Below, piece by piece: positions 47,489 through 57,710 of a stretch of DNA of 64,000 nt. A program made the position numbers and the translations under genes. The stretch lies in contig NC_050470.1 in assembly GCF_013373865.1 (NCBI RefSeq), forward strand, positions 20,788,667-20,852,666, given 5' to 3'. The stretch's first letter is position 1. Each line of letters begins with the position of its first letter. The notes below the pieces were generated by a model, which searched no databases, was not told the DNA's origin, and saw only the letters and a list, made by a program, of their open reading frames with translations. Source of the stretch: Monomorium pharaonis (taxonomy: Eukaryota; Arthropoda; Insecta; Hymenoptera; Formicidae).

Positions 47489-47807
47489 TGTTGCGCTTCC
47501 CGAAGCACTCTCACTCTTCCACCAACACACACTCTTCCGCTCGCGAGCGCGGCGGAATAAAAACACGCTTTTGGCAAACGAGAAACTTTATTAAAAGCTG
47601 CGAACACAATTACAACTATTCCGAGCACGTCCGCACGAGTTGACGTCTCAGGAAGTTCTAAACAAAACCATTTGTTTATACATAACTAAGCAACGCCGGG
47701 GCCGATAGACTCAGCTGACTGAAGCAATCGATATATTGATTTTTCGCGTTAAGCTTGCGCTCACAACGCGCGCAAAGCTCACGCTCGCGAAGTTCACGTT
47801 CGCAACA
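47489..47807 (-). repeat. 3' LTR of gypsy B
   Basis: Plus-strand TGTTGCGCTTCCCGAAGCAC...CGTTCGCAACA. Immediately after it (47810-47822) the minus strand reads GAAGAAGGGGGG, a polypurine tract suited to plus-strand DNA priming. Confidence 0.94.
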
Positions 47808-48446
47808 CTACCCCCCTTCTTCAGAATTGTCGTCCCGACAATTCAGGGAGAATTTCTTCGAGGAAAACTTCCTGGGCTTAGTTTCAGACGTTCTTGCTCT
47901 ACCCTGAGCCGCAGCCACAGGTTACCGAGCGACGCCTTCTTCTCCTCCACCTGCCGAAACTTCCGCTCATCCCCTTCTTGGAAGTGGCCAGCTTCCAGAG
48001 CGATGCACGGAGTCTCAACTTCCCGAAGCGAAGAACTCGCCCGTCTTCCTCTTCCCACATCGACGACGCTTCTCTCTTCACAAGAGACTTGCGCCCTTCT
48101 TGCTTGCATTTCAGACAAGGGGGGGGGGAATGACTCCGTGGTTCCCTTCAGTCTCGAAGGACTCCCAAGTCCCCGTCTCGGCATTTGTCCAAAGTCTCAC
48201 GGAAAAACCACGTCCAAAAACCATGAGCGAGACGGTCTTCTTAGAAAGAGTATCCTCTTCAGAAGATTCAATTTCTTTTCTCCTCTCCTGCTTCAGACGT
48301 AAATTTCCGACCCAAGCGTCACCAAATTCAAAGCTTTAATCTGAAGAAAAAAAAAACAACAGAACCAACCAGACAAAAGTAATTTTATTTAAAAAAAAAA
48401 AAAATATCCTGATTGTTATTTATTTTTTTTTACGGGCTCTGTTCTC

Positions 48447-49491
48447 TTAAATAAAAGAATGTCTCTCTGAAAAAGACGCTAGCCTATCTGCATGAACAAT
48501 CTTCTTTCTGTGCCTTGGCGATTTTTGGATACAGAGAACTACTGCATTCAATCTTTTCAAAATCAAATAAGGTCCTTCCCAATTACTCTGTAATTTAGGA
48601 AACCTTCCAGGTTTTCTTCGAGAATTAAACAACCAAACTTTTTCTCCTATCTCAAAAAGACTAGATCTGGCTCTCGAATCATACCAGGATTTCACCCGCA
48701 AAGATTTTACTTTCATCCTATCTCTCGCTTTCTTCTGAATTTCCGTTAATCTACTCTTCAGATTCTCAATATACCGACTCTTAGTCTGCGACGACGTTTT
48801 TGGAGGATTTCCTAAAAATAAATCTAATGGAAGTCTTAGATCTCTTGCAAAATATAGTTCAGCAGGAGTAACTCCAGTAATTTCATGTTTAGAAGTTCTA
48901 TAAGCTAAAAAGAAACATTGGAATCCAACGATCCCAATTCTTCTGATTTTCAGAAATATATTTCGAAAGATAATTTATTATTGTCTGATGCTGGCGCTCA
49001 ACTTGCCCATCAGATTGAGGATGTAAAGCAGTTGTACGCGTCTTTCTTACTCCTAGAAGAATCATTAATTCCGCAAATAATTTCAATTCAAAATTCCTAC
49101 CTTGATCGGTGTGAATTTCTATGGGAACACCATGACGGGAAACAACTTGATCGACAAAAACTTCGGCTATTGTTCTCGCTCTTGAATTTTTAAGAGGAAA
49201 AGCTTCGACTCATTTAGTAAAACAGTCAACGATGACCAGAAGATATCTGTTTCCAGAAGAAGTTTTCGGAAGGGGACCGAGAATGTCCATTTGCAATCTT
49301 TCGAAAGGTGCTCCAACATTATAAATTTGAAAAGGAGATTTTCCTTTCCCAGGCGGACCTTTTTTTGAAATACATACTTCACATGTTTTGCCAATTTTCG
49401 ACATCTTGTTTACAAGAAGCCCAAAAAAAACGTTTTCAAATCTTTTCCAGGGTCTTATTAATTCCGAAATGACCACCAGAAGAAGAATCAT
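48447..49491 (-). pseudogene. Integrase of gypsy B
   Basis: Minus frames 49210-49491, 48898-49086 and 48447-48716. Motifs: CEVCISKKG (zinc finger), LQMDILGPLP (first Asp), a TGA within VDCFTK-VEAF, then a TDQG motif around 49100 (second Asp), HPQSDGQVERQHQT (Glu), and a C-terminal FEIGEKVWLFNSRRKPGR and NWEGPYLILKRLN. Catalytic residues survive, but stops and shifts split it into three pieces. Confidence 0.88.
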
Positions 49492-50626
49492 GAGCTTCCC
49501 TTAAAATTTCTTCTCTACGGTTCTTGGGAACAATTAATTGGAAAATCCTCGATTTTAAATTCGGTGCTTCCCAAATCTTGTAAAGAATTCCATCTTCCAA
49601 AAACAGAGAATCCCAATAAAACCAATACAAACGTGCAGGATTACCCTCAGGTGGGAACTCTGAGCGAGATGGACATCTTCCAATTTCTTTTGCTTGGATA
49701 ACCATCGAAAGATCAGGATCTCCCCTTTGATCGGCTTTCCATTCCTTCAAAGTTTCTCCTGCAAGAATTATTCGGGCTACCAAATTCGGAGGTTCCTCCA
49801 AAAATTTCTTCTCAATTTTCTCACAATATACACAGTCTAAGGAAGCACATTCACGCCTGGACAAACCATCCGCATTCTTATGAAGTTGCCCCTTACGATG
49901 AGAGACCACAAAATCAAATTGCTGTAGTCTTTTCAACCAGCGGGCCAATTGTCCTTCTAAATCTTTAAAGGACATTAACCATTTAAGAAAAATGGTCCGT
50001 GCAAATTAAAAATTTCCGTCGCAGCAAATAATGACGAAATGCTCTCAACGCTTCAACAATACTCAAAAGTTCGCGACGCGTCACACAATAATTTTTCTCT
50101 GTTTTACTTAAAACACGACTGTAATAAGCAATAACTTTTTCTACCGAACCATGTCTCTGTGAGGGAACTGCGCCAATTCCAATATTCGAAGCGTCCGTAT
50201 CTAAAATAAATTCTCCTTCTTCCTTTGGAAAAGCAAGAACAGGAGAAGATGATAATATTCGTTTAAGTTCTAAAAAAGTCTTTTGACATTCTTCATTCCA
50301 AAAGAATTTAATTTGATTTTCAGTTAAAACATAAAGTGGTTTAGCTAAAGTTGAAAAATTTTTAACAAATTTACGATAATAAGAACAAAAACCTAAGAAG
50401 CTTCGTAATTGCTTTTTATTATGAGGAATCGGCCAATCTCTCACAGCCGAAATTTTTTCAGGATCTGTAGTAACGCCCTCTGCCGAAATTACATATCCCA
50501 AATATTTAATTTCCTTTGCAAAGAAAATACATTTTTTTGGATTAATTTTCAAATTAGACATCTTTAATCTTAGAAAAACCTTTTTTAGATTATCCAACAT
50601 TTCTGAAAAATCTTTTCCAAAAATAA
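49436..50626 (-). pseudogene. RT C-terminal part and RNase H of gypsy B
   Basis: Minus frames 49983-50639 and 49436-49975. After element C the RT resumes at VIFGKDFSEMLDNLKKVFLR and LKINPKKCIFFAKEIKYLGY. RNase H follows with FILDTDASNIGIGAV (Asp) and KNYCVTRRELLSIVEALRAF (Glu), then a one-base shift in a T run after LICTDHF, then LARWLKRLQQFDFVVSHRKG. The integrase zinc-finger start (GHFGINKTLEKI) closes the frame. Confidence 0.9.
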
Positions 50627-50650
50627 CACAGGCACACAAAAAAAAAAGTG

Positions 50651-51125
50651 GTTGGTCCGGCGGACTAGACTAGTCAATCCTTATATTTCGACCCGCTGAA
50701 TGCGAATCTGAAGTCAGAATTGCAAAGTTAGCTCGCATTTTCTAACCTCAAAAAAAATTTTTTTTTAATGTTGGTCCGGCGGACCAGACTAGTCTATTCT
50801 TATGTATTTCGATCCGCTGAATCCGAATCCAATGTCAGAATTGCAAAGTTAGCTCGCATTTCCTAACCTCAAAAAAAAAATTTTTTTTAACGTTAGTCCG
50901 GCGGACCAGACTAATCTATTTTTATGTATTTTGACCCGCTGAATCCAAATTCAAGGTCAGAATTGCTAAATTGGCTCATTTTTTCCTAACCTCAAAAAAA
51001 AATTTTTTTTTAACGTTGGTCCGACAGACCAGACTAATCTATTTTTATGTATTTTGACCCGCTGAATCCAAATTCAAGGTCAGAATTGCTAAATTGGCTC
51101 ATTTTTTCCTAACCTCAAAAAAACA
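50651..51125. repeat. Left subterminal tandem repeats of element C
   Basis: Four units of about 121 bp start near 50651, 50771, 50893 and 51014 at GTTGGTCCGGCGGAC variants. Each runs through CCGCTGAAT and AGTTAGCTCGCATT to CTAACCTCAAAAAAA. Likely transposase binding sites (inference from position). Confidence 0.88.
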
Positions 51126-51229
51126 TCTTATAAAAGCAGTTTAGGTCACAAATGTATAATCCGGAGCGGGAAAATTCCATACGTATGAGTTCGTAATAAT
51201 AGCGAGTTCACTCGCTTTTCTATTTTCAA

Positions 51230-51420
51230 GGCGGTTATCCTGCTCTAGTAAATGACTAATGTAATACTAATAGCTATGTGTTATCAAACGAATAATACCC
51301 AAACTTTGTTAAGGTTTGTACCACACGTTTGCGTAACTGTTAGTATTCCGCTTTAAAACACATAGCTTACAGTTATAATTAACTTTTCAAATTTAACTTA
51401 GCGAGCATGATAACCCGCCC
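51230..51420. mobile_element. 190-bp hairpin MITE inside element C
   Basis: The ends GGCGGTTATCCTGCTC and the inverted GAGCATGATAACCCGCC, with an inner AGCTATGTGTT/AACACATAGCT pair. The sister arm of C (about 53225-53245) lacks it, so it inserted after the inverted duplication arose. It is the deepest level of the nest. Confidence 0.75.
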
Positions 51421-51429
51421 TAACTTTTA

Positions 51430-52640
51430 TTCTGGAGGTCTGTGCAATGGCTTTCTCTTACGTTTCTTCCCTTCACAGAGACATCACGTTTGAGCGTCCA
51501 GCAGAAATCAGCCATCATATTCACATCCCATTTGCCTTGATATCGAAACTCCATCTCCTTGATGTCCTGATGAAATCTTTCTCCCTGTTCTTCACTATAA
51601 TCACCTAGATTTTCTGGGAAGTAGCTCGATTATGAGAATTAAAGAAGCAACCACTTAAGAGTCATAGGCACCGCCCTAGTTTTTTATAGTTCGCCATTCA
51701 TTTCGCCACCTTTCTTTTCTTGTAATTCCTTGAATTTTGTGGTTTCCTAAAAAATTTTCTGTGACACCTTTGACAATTTAGCCATTGCTGCTCTCTCTCA
51801 TTTCCATTCATTTTGGTAACAAAATTGTCGTCTCTCAACATTTTACGTATTTGAGGTCCATCAAAAATTCCTTCTCGCAATTTTGCATCAGAGATGTTGG
51901 GAAATTTTTCTTGTAAATACTGGTAGCATTTACCATTTTTATTCAGAGCTTTCACCCATTGTTTCATGAGTCCTAATTTGATATGAAGAGGTGGAAGAAG
52001 AACTTTTGAAGGCTTAACTAACGGTTCATTTATGATATTTTTAGACCCAGGTTGCAGAGACGTTCTTGTCGGCCATTCTTTTCTAATGTAATGGTTTGTT
52101 CGATCTCTACTATCCCATTCACATAGAAAGCATGGATTTTTTGTGTAACCTGATTGTTGACCCAATAATATGGTGAGAATTTTTAGATCCCCACAAATTT
52201 GCCACCTATGTTCTGTGTATTTAATTTTTTCAAGAACTGTTTTCAAGTTTGTGTACTCTTCTTTTATCACTACCGAGTGCGCTACAGGAATGGAGGCATA
52301 TACATTAGTATTGTGCAGCAACACTGCTTTCAAGCTTCTCTTAGAAGAATCGATAAATAGTCTCCACTCATCAGACTTGTAACATCCAGGTTTCAGTTTG
52401 TTCATTAATCCGATAACATCGTGACAATAGACTAATGAATGTTCCTCATCTGCAAAGAAATATTGCCGATATTCTCTTTCTCTGTCACGATAATAGGAGG
52501 TTTTCACATTTTTCGCCTCCTTAACATTGTGTTTCAACCAGGACGACAAAAACTCTGCTCCATCTTTGGGCAAACCCAAATCTCGAACAAGATCGTTCAC
52601 CTTCTCTTGTGTTATTTTTCCTGGTTTTTTTTATATATTA
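51430..52640 (-). pseudogene. Transposase-like gene of element C, full length but 3' half broken
   Basis: The minus frame 51698-52600 (with KITQEKVNDLVRDLGL upstream in frame) reads EWRLFIDSSKRSLKAVLLHN, ICGDLKILTILLGQQSGYTK, PCFLCEWDSRDRTNHYIRKE and LLPPLHIKLGLMKQWVKALN. This belongs to a widespread invertebrate family of uncharacterised proteins, as I recall it. The CGDLK...PCFLC...LH pattern resembles CACTA transposases, where a C-x2-C lies between catalytic acids. After about 51740 the frame is shifted and broken down to 51430, although the DNA still matches the intact C-terminal half on the plus strand. Confidence 0.75.
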
Positions 52641-52676
52641 TACGGAACATAGTCATCACCATCAGTTGATTTACTT

Positions 52677-53245
52677 AAACTTTTAGTAAACAATGGGTGA
52701 AAGCTCTGAATAAAAATGATGAATGCTACCAGTATTTACAAGAAAAATTTCCCAACATCTCTGATGCAAAATTGCGAGAAGGAATTTTTGATGGACCTCA
52801 AATACGTAAAATGTTGAGAGACGACAATTTTGTTACCAAAATGAATGAAGATGAGAGAGCAGCATGGCTGAGTTTCAAAGGTGTCACAGAAAATTTTTTA
52901 GGAAACCACAAAAGTCAAGATTACAGACAAAAGGTGGCGGAAATGATGGAGAACTATAAAAAACTAGGTTGCCTAATGAATCTTAAGTTGCATTTCTTAG
53001 ATTCTCATATCGACTACTTCCCAGAAAATCTAGGTGATTATAGTGAAGAACAGGGAGAAAGATTTCATCAGGACATCAAGGAGATGGAGTTTCGATATCA
53101 AGGCAAATGGGATGTGAATATGATGGCTGATTTCTGCTGGACGCTCAAACGTGATGTCTCTGTGAAAGGGAAGAAACGTAAGAGAAAGCCATTGCACAGA
53201 ACCTTCCAGAATAAAAGAGTTAGATATAATAGAAAAAGGGAGTGA
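52677..53245 (+). pseudogene. C-terminal half of the same transposase, inverted copy with intact frame
   Basis: A 182-codon plus frame that starts inside the gene at QWVKALNKNDECYQYLQEKF. It continues with the part the minus copy has lost: MENYKKLGCLMNLKLHFLDS, YFPENLGDYSEEQGERFHQD (candidate catalytic Glu), YQGKWDVNMMADFCWTLKRD and a basic tail KGKKRKRKPLHRTF. There is no N-terminal half on this strand, so it cannot make a full protein. The overlap between copies differs at scattered residues, so the duplication is not brand new. Confidence 0.8.
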
Positions 53246-53359
53246 ATTTTCTACGCTATTTATTCACAGAAGCTCAAACTTGTCATACGTATGGAATTTT
53301 CCCCGGATAATGTGGTTACGCAAGCCTGCACGCTCCGGATTATACATTTGTGACCTAAA

Positions 53360-53855
53360 CTGCTTTTATAAGATGTTTTTTTGAGGTTAGGAAAAAATGA
53401 GCCAATTTAGCAATTCTGACCTTGAATTTGGATTCAGCGGGTCAAAATACATAAAAATAGATTAGTCTGGTCTGTCGGACCAACGTTAAAAAAAAATTTT
53501 TTTTTGAGGTTAGGAAAAAATGAGCCAATTTAGCAATTCTGACCTTGAATTTGGATTCAGCGGGTCAAAATACATAAAAATAGATTAGTCTGGTCCGCCG
53601 GACTAACGTTAAAAAAAATTTTTTTTTTGAGGTTAGGAAAAAATGAGTCATTTCACCAATTCTGACCTTGAATTTGGATTCAGCGGGTCAAAATACATAA
53701 GAATAGACTAGTCTGGTTCGCCGGACCAACATTAAAAAAAATTTTTTTTTGAGGTTAGGAAATGCGAGCTAACTTTGCAATTCTGACTTCAGATTCGGAT
53801 TCAGCGGGTCGAAATACATAAGGATTGACTAGTCTAGTCCGCCGGACCAACCACT
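53360..53855. repeat. Right subterminal tandem repeats of element C
   Basis: Four units inverted relative to the left set, each ending in TCCGCCGGACCAA variants, separated by AAAAAAATTTTTTTT runs. Same period of about 121 bp. Confidence 0.88.
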
Positions 53856-53874
53856 TTTTTTTTGTGTGCCTGTG

Positions 53875-54313
53875 TAATTACGTCATCCAAATAGACTAAA
53901 CAAACTTTATAAAGCAATCCTTTTAAAATTTTTTCCATTACTCGCTCGAAAGTCGCAGAGGCGTTACACAAACCAAAAGGCATAACAGTAAACTGCCACA
54001 AACCATTCCCGACGGAAAAAGCAGTCTTTCCTTTATCTTCTTCACGAATTTTAATTTGCCAGTAACCGCTTTTTAGATCTAAAGTAGTAAACCAAGAATT
54101 ACCTGATAAATGGTCGAGAATATCATCTATTCTAGGTAGAGGATAAGAATCTTTTACCGTGACATCATTCAATTTACGATAATCGACACAAAATCTGATA
54201 GTCCCATCCTTCTTTCTGACCAAAACTGCAGGAGAGGTCCAGGGACTATGGGATTCCTCAATTACTCCTTGTTTTAACATCTCCTCCAATGTTTTATTTA
54301 CTTCCTCTCTCAT
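53875..54313 (-). pseudogene. RT N-terminal part of gypsy B
   Basis: Minus frame with MREEVNKTLEEMLKQGVIEE, SPAVLVRKKDGTIRFCVDYR, TTLDLKSGYWQIKI (first catalytic Asp), FTVMPFGLCNASATF and CLVYLDDVI. The YLDD catalytic pair is intact, but element C is inserted two codons later. The frame is joined out of register to the protease at 54313. Confidence 0.92.
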
Positions 54314-54990
54314 TAAAAATGGAATTCAACGAGGTACCTGCTTGATGGAAGGGGGGGGGGATCTTTTACATTTATAACATGTTTATAAACATCACAATTG
54401 CCAGCCACAATATTTTCCGAAAACAATGAACAATTTTCTTTCAAAAACACAGAAAACATTTCCTTTTGATTAGCATCCAATTTTTCTAAATTATTTTCCA
54501 GAAGTTCTTTTAAGATAACTTGGTTTTCTTTGAAAAACTCCTGATTTTCAGAAATACAAGAGCAAGATAAAATTTCATTTTTTTCAGAATCTTCTTTTTC
54601 GAAAAACGATTTGAAAATTTCATCAAAATTAACAGAACTCAAAAAGTCTGCTCCCAAAAAACATTCATCACAAATTTCAGCTACAAACATAGGAATTTTC
54701 TTCGAAAATCTACCAACTTGAATATTGACAAAGACTTTAAACAAAATTGGAACTTTTTCACCAGTAGGATATCTTAAGTTTACATTCTTTAATAAAATTC
54801 TTTTTCCTTTATTTTCTAGAAACTTTTTACTCACAATTGAAACATCGGAGCCCGTATCTATCTTAAAAGAACAATTCTTATTTTCTAATTTTCCTTTTAA
54901 ATAAAAATTCTTAGAACTACTCTTAATTCTATTCAAAATCATTTTTTCAGAAAAAGATTTCGGGGAATTAAAAATTCCAGTCGATCTCAC
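54313..54990 (-). pseudogene. Protease region of gypsy B
   Basis: A 225-codon minus frame with the retroviral-type aspartic protease motif CSFKIDTGSDVSIVSKKFLE (DTGS intact) and FVAEICDECFLGADFLSSVN. The following acidic spacer leads to the RT. A C/G-run length change near 54350 (GGGGGGGG on plus) probably breaks the frame at the RT junction. Confidence 0.88.
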
Positions 54991-55004
54991 CCCGCTGAGA
55001 TCAA

Positions 55005-55890
55005 CTAAATCGCGTTTCCCACATTTTCAGGGCATTCAAACCGAAAATGCCCTACTTTTCCGCAAGACCAACATTCTTTAGAATAAAATTTCCCCTTTTC
55101 CCCATTTCGACCATTTTCCTTTTTAATAAAATTTTTTAACGCGGCCTTTGACTTTTCCCCGCCATTTCCTTTTCCGTTATCATTCTTTTCCCCCGCATCC
55201 CTTTTTCCGAAATTCCCCCTGTTCACGAAATTACCCCCCTGAATAACTTTTACCACCTTAATCGCGACCCTATTAACCAGCCCTTTCAATAGCGATTTTT
55301 AAAGAAGTTATCCCTTCTAATTGAAGCGTTCTTTTTACGAAACCGTCCGCGAGAGAGGACACAAATTGCGCGCAAGCGATCTTGTCCCAAACCAAAAAAG
55401 AGCACTCAGGATACGCCCGCCGCGCGAGCCTCTCAAGTTCCGCCCCGAAAGAAGCAAAATCTTACCCAAACCTTTGTCTCCGATTTGTGAAAAGCGAATA
55501 AAAATTCTGGGAATTATGCCCTTCCTCAAAACGCAACTCTAATTTCGAAACCAGCTCAGAAAAATTTACATTTTCGAAATCCGATACATTTTCTAAAATG
55601 GACCGCGCTTTTCCCCTCAAGCACGAAGCCAGGGCTGTTTTCGCGGAATCCCCCCAAGAATTCGCCCGCGCTATTAAATCGAATTGGGAAAGGAATTCTC
55701 GAAGAGAAACCGTCCCATCGAAAGTATCAGGCTTTAATTTATATCCGAGCACCGTGCCCGACGAAATTTCATTCACGAAAAAGTTATTAGAAGGACTTAG
55801 CTGTGGCGGAGCTCCTCGCTGAAGTTGGAGCTGACGCAGCATTTCCTCCTTTTGCTCGCGTTCTCCGCGCACGCCCTGGAGCTGTTGCAC
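55005..55890 (-). pseudogene. Gag of gypsy B
   Basis: Minus frames 55462-55890 and 55005-55289. The first has FDGTVSLREFLSQFDLIARA and ELVSKLELRFEEGHNSQNFY, the retrotransposon gag domain. The second has a Lys/Gly/Asn-rich stretch and one CCHC zinc knuckle, CWSCGKVGHFRFEC. The region 55290-55461 between is out of frame. Upstream Arg/Glu-rich sequence to about 56030 is coiled-coil like (QQLQGVRGEREQKEEMLRQL). Confidence 0.87.
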
Positions 55891-56132
55891 TCTCTCTCGC
55901 AGGCGCTGTAGCTCCTCGTCCCGTCGCCGAAGCGTTTCAACGAACTCCTGTTGCTAGCGCGCCTGCTCCACGCGCAGAAGACGGAGCTCCTCCAGCAGAG
56001 CTTAAAACTCCGGCGCAACCGCTCCGACACTTCCCGCAGAGGGCCCGGAAGTCTCAGGGCGTCTTCTCTTTGAAGGAACGCGCCGTCCCCCGTCGAAAAT
56101 CACATCCGTTGCTATGGCTGTTGTCAAGGAAG

Positions 56133-56150
56133 ATCCCGGACGAGCCCCCA
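56133..56150 (-). other. Primer binding site of gypsy B (tRNA-Pro type)
   Basis: On the minus strand, five bases inside the 5' LTR, the sequence begins TGGGGGCTCGTCCGG. It is complementary to the 3' end of tRNA-Pro, the same primer class used by gammaretroviruses. Confidence 0.85.
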
Positions 56151-56155
56151 AAAAG

Positions 56156-56474
56156 TGTTGCGCTTCCCGAAGCACTCTCGCACTTCCACCAACACACACT
56201 CTTCCGCTCGCGAGCGCGGCAGAATAAAAACACGCTTTTGGCAAACGAGAAACTTTATTAAAAGCTGCGAACACGATTACAACTATTCCGAGCACGTCCG
56301 CACGAGTTGACGTCTCAGGAAGTTCTAAACAAAACCATTTGTTTATACATAACTAAGCAACGCCGGGGCCGATAAACTCAGCTGACTGAAGCAATCGATA
56401 TATTGATTTTTCGCATTAAGCTTGCGCTCACAACGCGCGCAAAGCTCACGCTCGCGAAGCTCACGTTCGCAACA
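56156..56474 (-). repeat. 5' LTR of gypsy B
   Basis: Same length as, and almost identical to, 47489-47807. It ends at the ATAT duplication and reading of gypsy A resumes. Confidence 0.94.
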
Positions 56475-56478
56475 ATAT

Positions 56479-57404
56479 TAATAATCATTGATTCGGGAAT
56501 CATAAACTTCAATGATCCGTTTGTTTTCTTATATACTAAACCATCTACTAAATCAAATTTATCGCTTTCGCCGAACTCTAATTGCTCCGCAATTTCTTTT
56601 ACACGCGCATCCGTCAATTGAGTGAGTTCTAAACGCCTTTCTAACGGCAACAATTCTACATGTGCGACGCTCCGGCTGAGCGCGTCTACGTGTGGCATCT
56701 TCTTGCCTGGCCTGTGAACGGTTTTGAATCGATAACCCTGCAACGTAAGGGTCCACCGAGCAATTCGCGGATTAATGTTCGCTTTATTAATCGCATGAAC
56801 CAGCGCGCTACAATCTGTCACGACTACAAAATCCTTTCCATATAAGTACAGGTGAAAACGCCCGCATGATCGCCAGCATCTCCAGTTCGAAGCTGTGATA
56901 TCGTGCTTCGGCCTGATTTGTAGCTTGACTATAATACGCTATTGGAGCCCACACGTTATCCGACTGTTTTTGCAATAATATCGCACCTATTCCGGCACTG
57001 CTCGCATCGGTATGTAATTCGGTCTCGACCGCGGGATTATACAGCCGTAGTAACGGATACATCGTTAATTCGTTTTTAAGCTTTTGAAAAGCCTCAGAGC
57101 AACTCTGATTGAATTCAAACTTTGCCGATTTTCGCGTTTAAATTCGCGGTCGCGCTATTCGAGCGTAATCCTTAATGAATTTCCTAAAATAATTTGTAAG
57201 TCCTAAAAACCGCTGAACTTCTGCCATACTCGTAAGTTGTTTATAGTCACGTATTGCTGTCGTGTGCCGCAAACTTATCGTTATTCCTTGGCCGGAGATA
57301 ATGTATCCCAAGAATTCTATCCTTTTTTTCAAAAACTGACACTTTTGCAGATTGAGTTTAAATCTATATTGTCTCAACGTTACGAGGACCTCTTCCAAAA
57401 TCAT
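56479..57404 (-). pseudogene. RT C-terminal part and RNase H of gypsy A
   Basis: Minus frames 57138-57404, 56808-57062 and 56378-56821. RT tail: QYRFKLNLQKCQFLKKRIEF and VQRFLGLTNYFRKFIKDYAR. RNase H: ETELHTDASSAGIGAILLQK (Asp) and SFELEMLAIMRA (Glu), then MTDCSALVHAINKANINPRI (Asp) and LSRSVAHVELLPLERRLELT. Two shifts and a stop break it. The last frame runs into the gypsy B LTR at 56474. Confidence 0.88.
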
Positions 57405-57710
57405 TAAATTTTCATCGATCGTCTCGGTAGCTATTAGTACGTCATCTATATAGACTAATATTTTATCTGCTCATATAAGCGGTTGTAGAATCTGTAATAA
57501 CCGTTTTTAGAATTCGGCCGCTGATTCGGAGTATCCAAATGGTAATCTCGTATACTCGTATTGACCGTCCGGGGTCGCAAAAGCAAAATACTTAGTCGAA
57601 TCGGGATGGACCGTTATTTGGTGGAAACCGTCTTTCAAATCCAACAATGTGAATATTTCTTCATTCCCTAATCGCGATAGGCATTCTTCTATGACTGGAA
57701 AAGGATATTT
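57405..57710 (-). pseudogene. RT core of gypsy A, shifted
   Basis: Between the two named frames the minus strand encodes the RT centre (FTLLDLKDGFHQI-like near 57640 and YIDDVLIAT near 57440, read across stops). The catalytic YIDD can be read, but the region has no open frame longer than 60 codons. Confidence 0.7.

Larger units (their letters stand above)
50627..53874. mobile_element. Element C: CAC-ended DNA transposon with inverted transposase halves, 3.25 kb
   Basis: The ends CACAGGCACACAAAAA and the inverted TTTTTGTGTGCCTGTG are flanked by TAA on both sides (50624-50626 and 53875-53877); the gypsy B frame shows the empty site, so the 3-bp duplication is firm. Each end has four tandem subterminal repeats of about 121 bp. 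The arms go on to include an inverted duplication of the C-terminal half of a transposase-like gene. CAC ends with a 3-bp duplication fit the CACTA/CMC group (inference). Confidence 0.85.
47489..56474 (-). mobile_element. Ty3/gypsy retrotransposon B (inner), minus strand
   Basis: Two 319-bp LTRs (47489-47807 and 56156-56474), nearly identical, flanked by ATAT on both sides (47485-47488 and 56475-56478). A primer binding site lies inside the right LTR and a purine-rich tract beside the left one. It is inserted within gypsy A, and carries element C inside its own RT gene. Frames are broken mostly by short indels. The near-identical LTRs make it one of the younger insertions here. Confidence 0.95.

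Noticed and set aside
47736..48339. Plus-strand frame of 188 codons next to the gypsy B LTR
   Set aside because: It is antisense to the gypsy B 3' untranslated region, begins inside the LTR, and shows no recognisable domain.
51430..53245. Two independent genes facing each other in element C
   Set aside because: The plus frame repeats the same protein segment encoded on the minus strand, within continuous inverted arms, so it is one gene partly duplicated.
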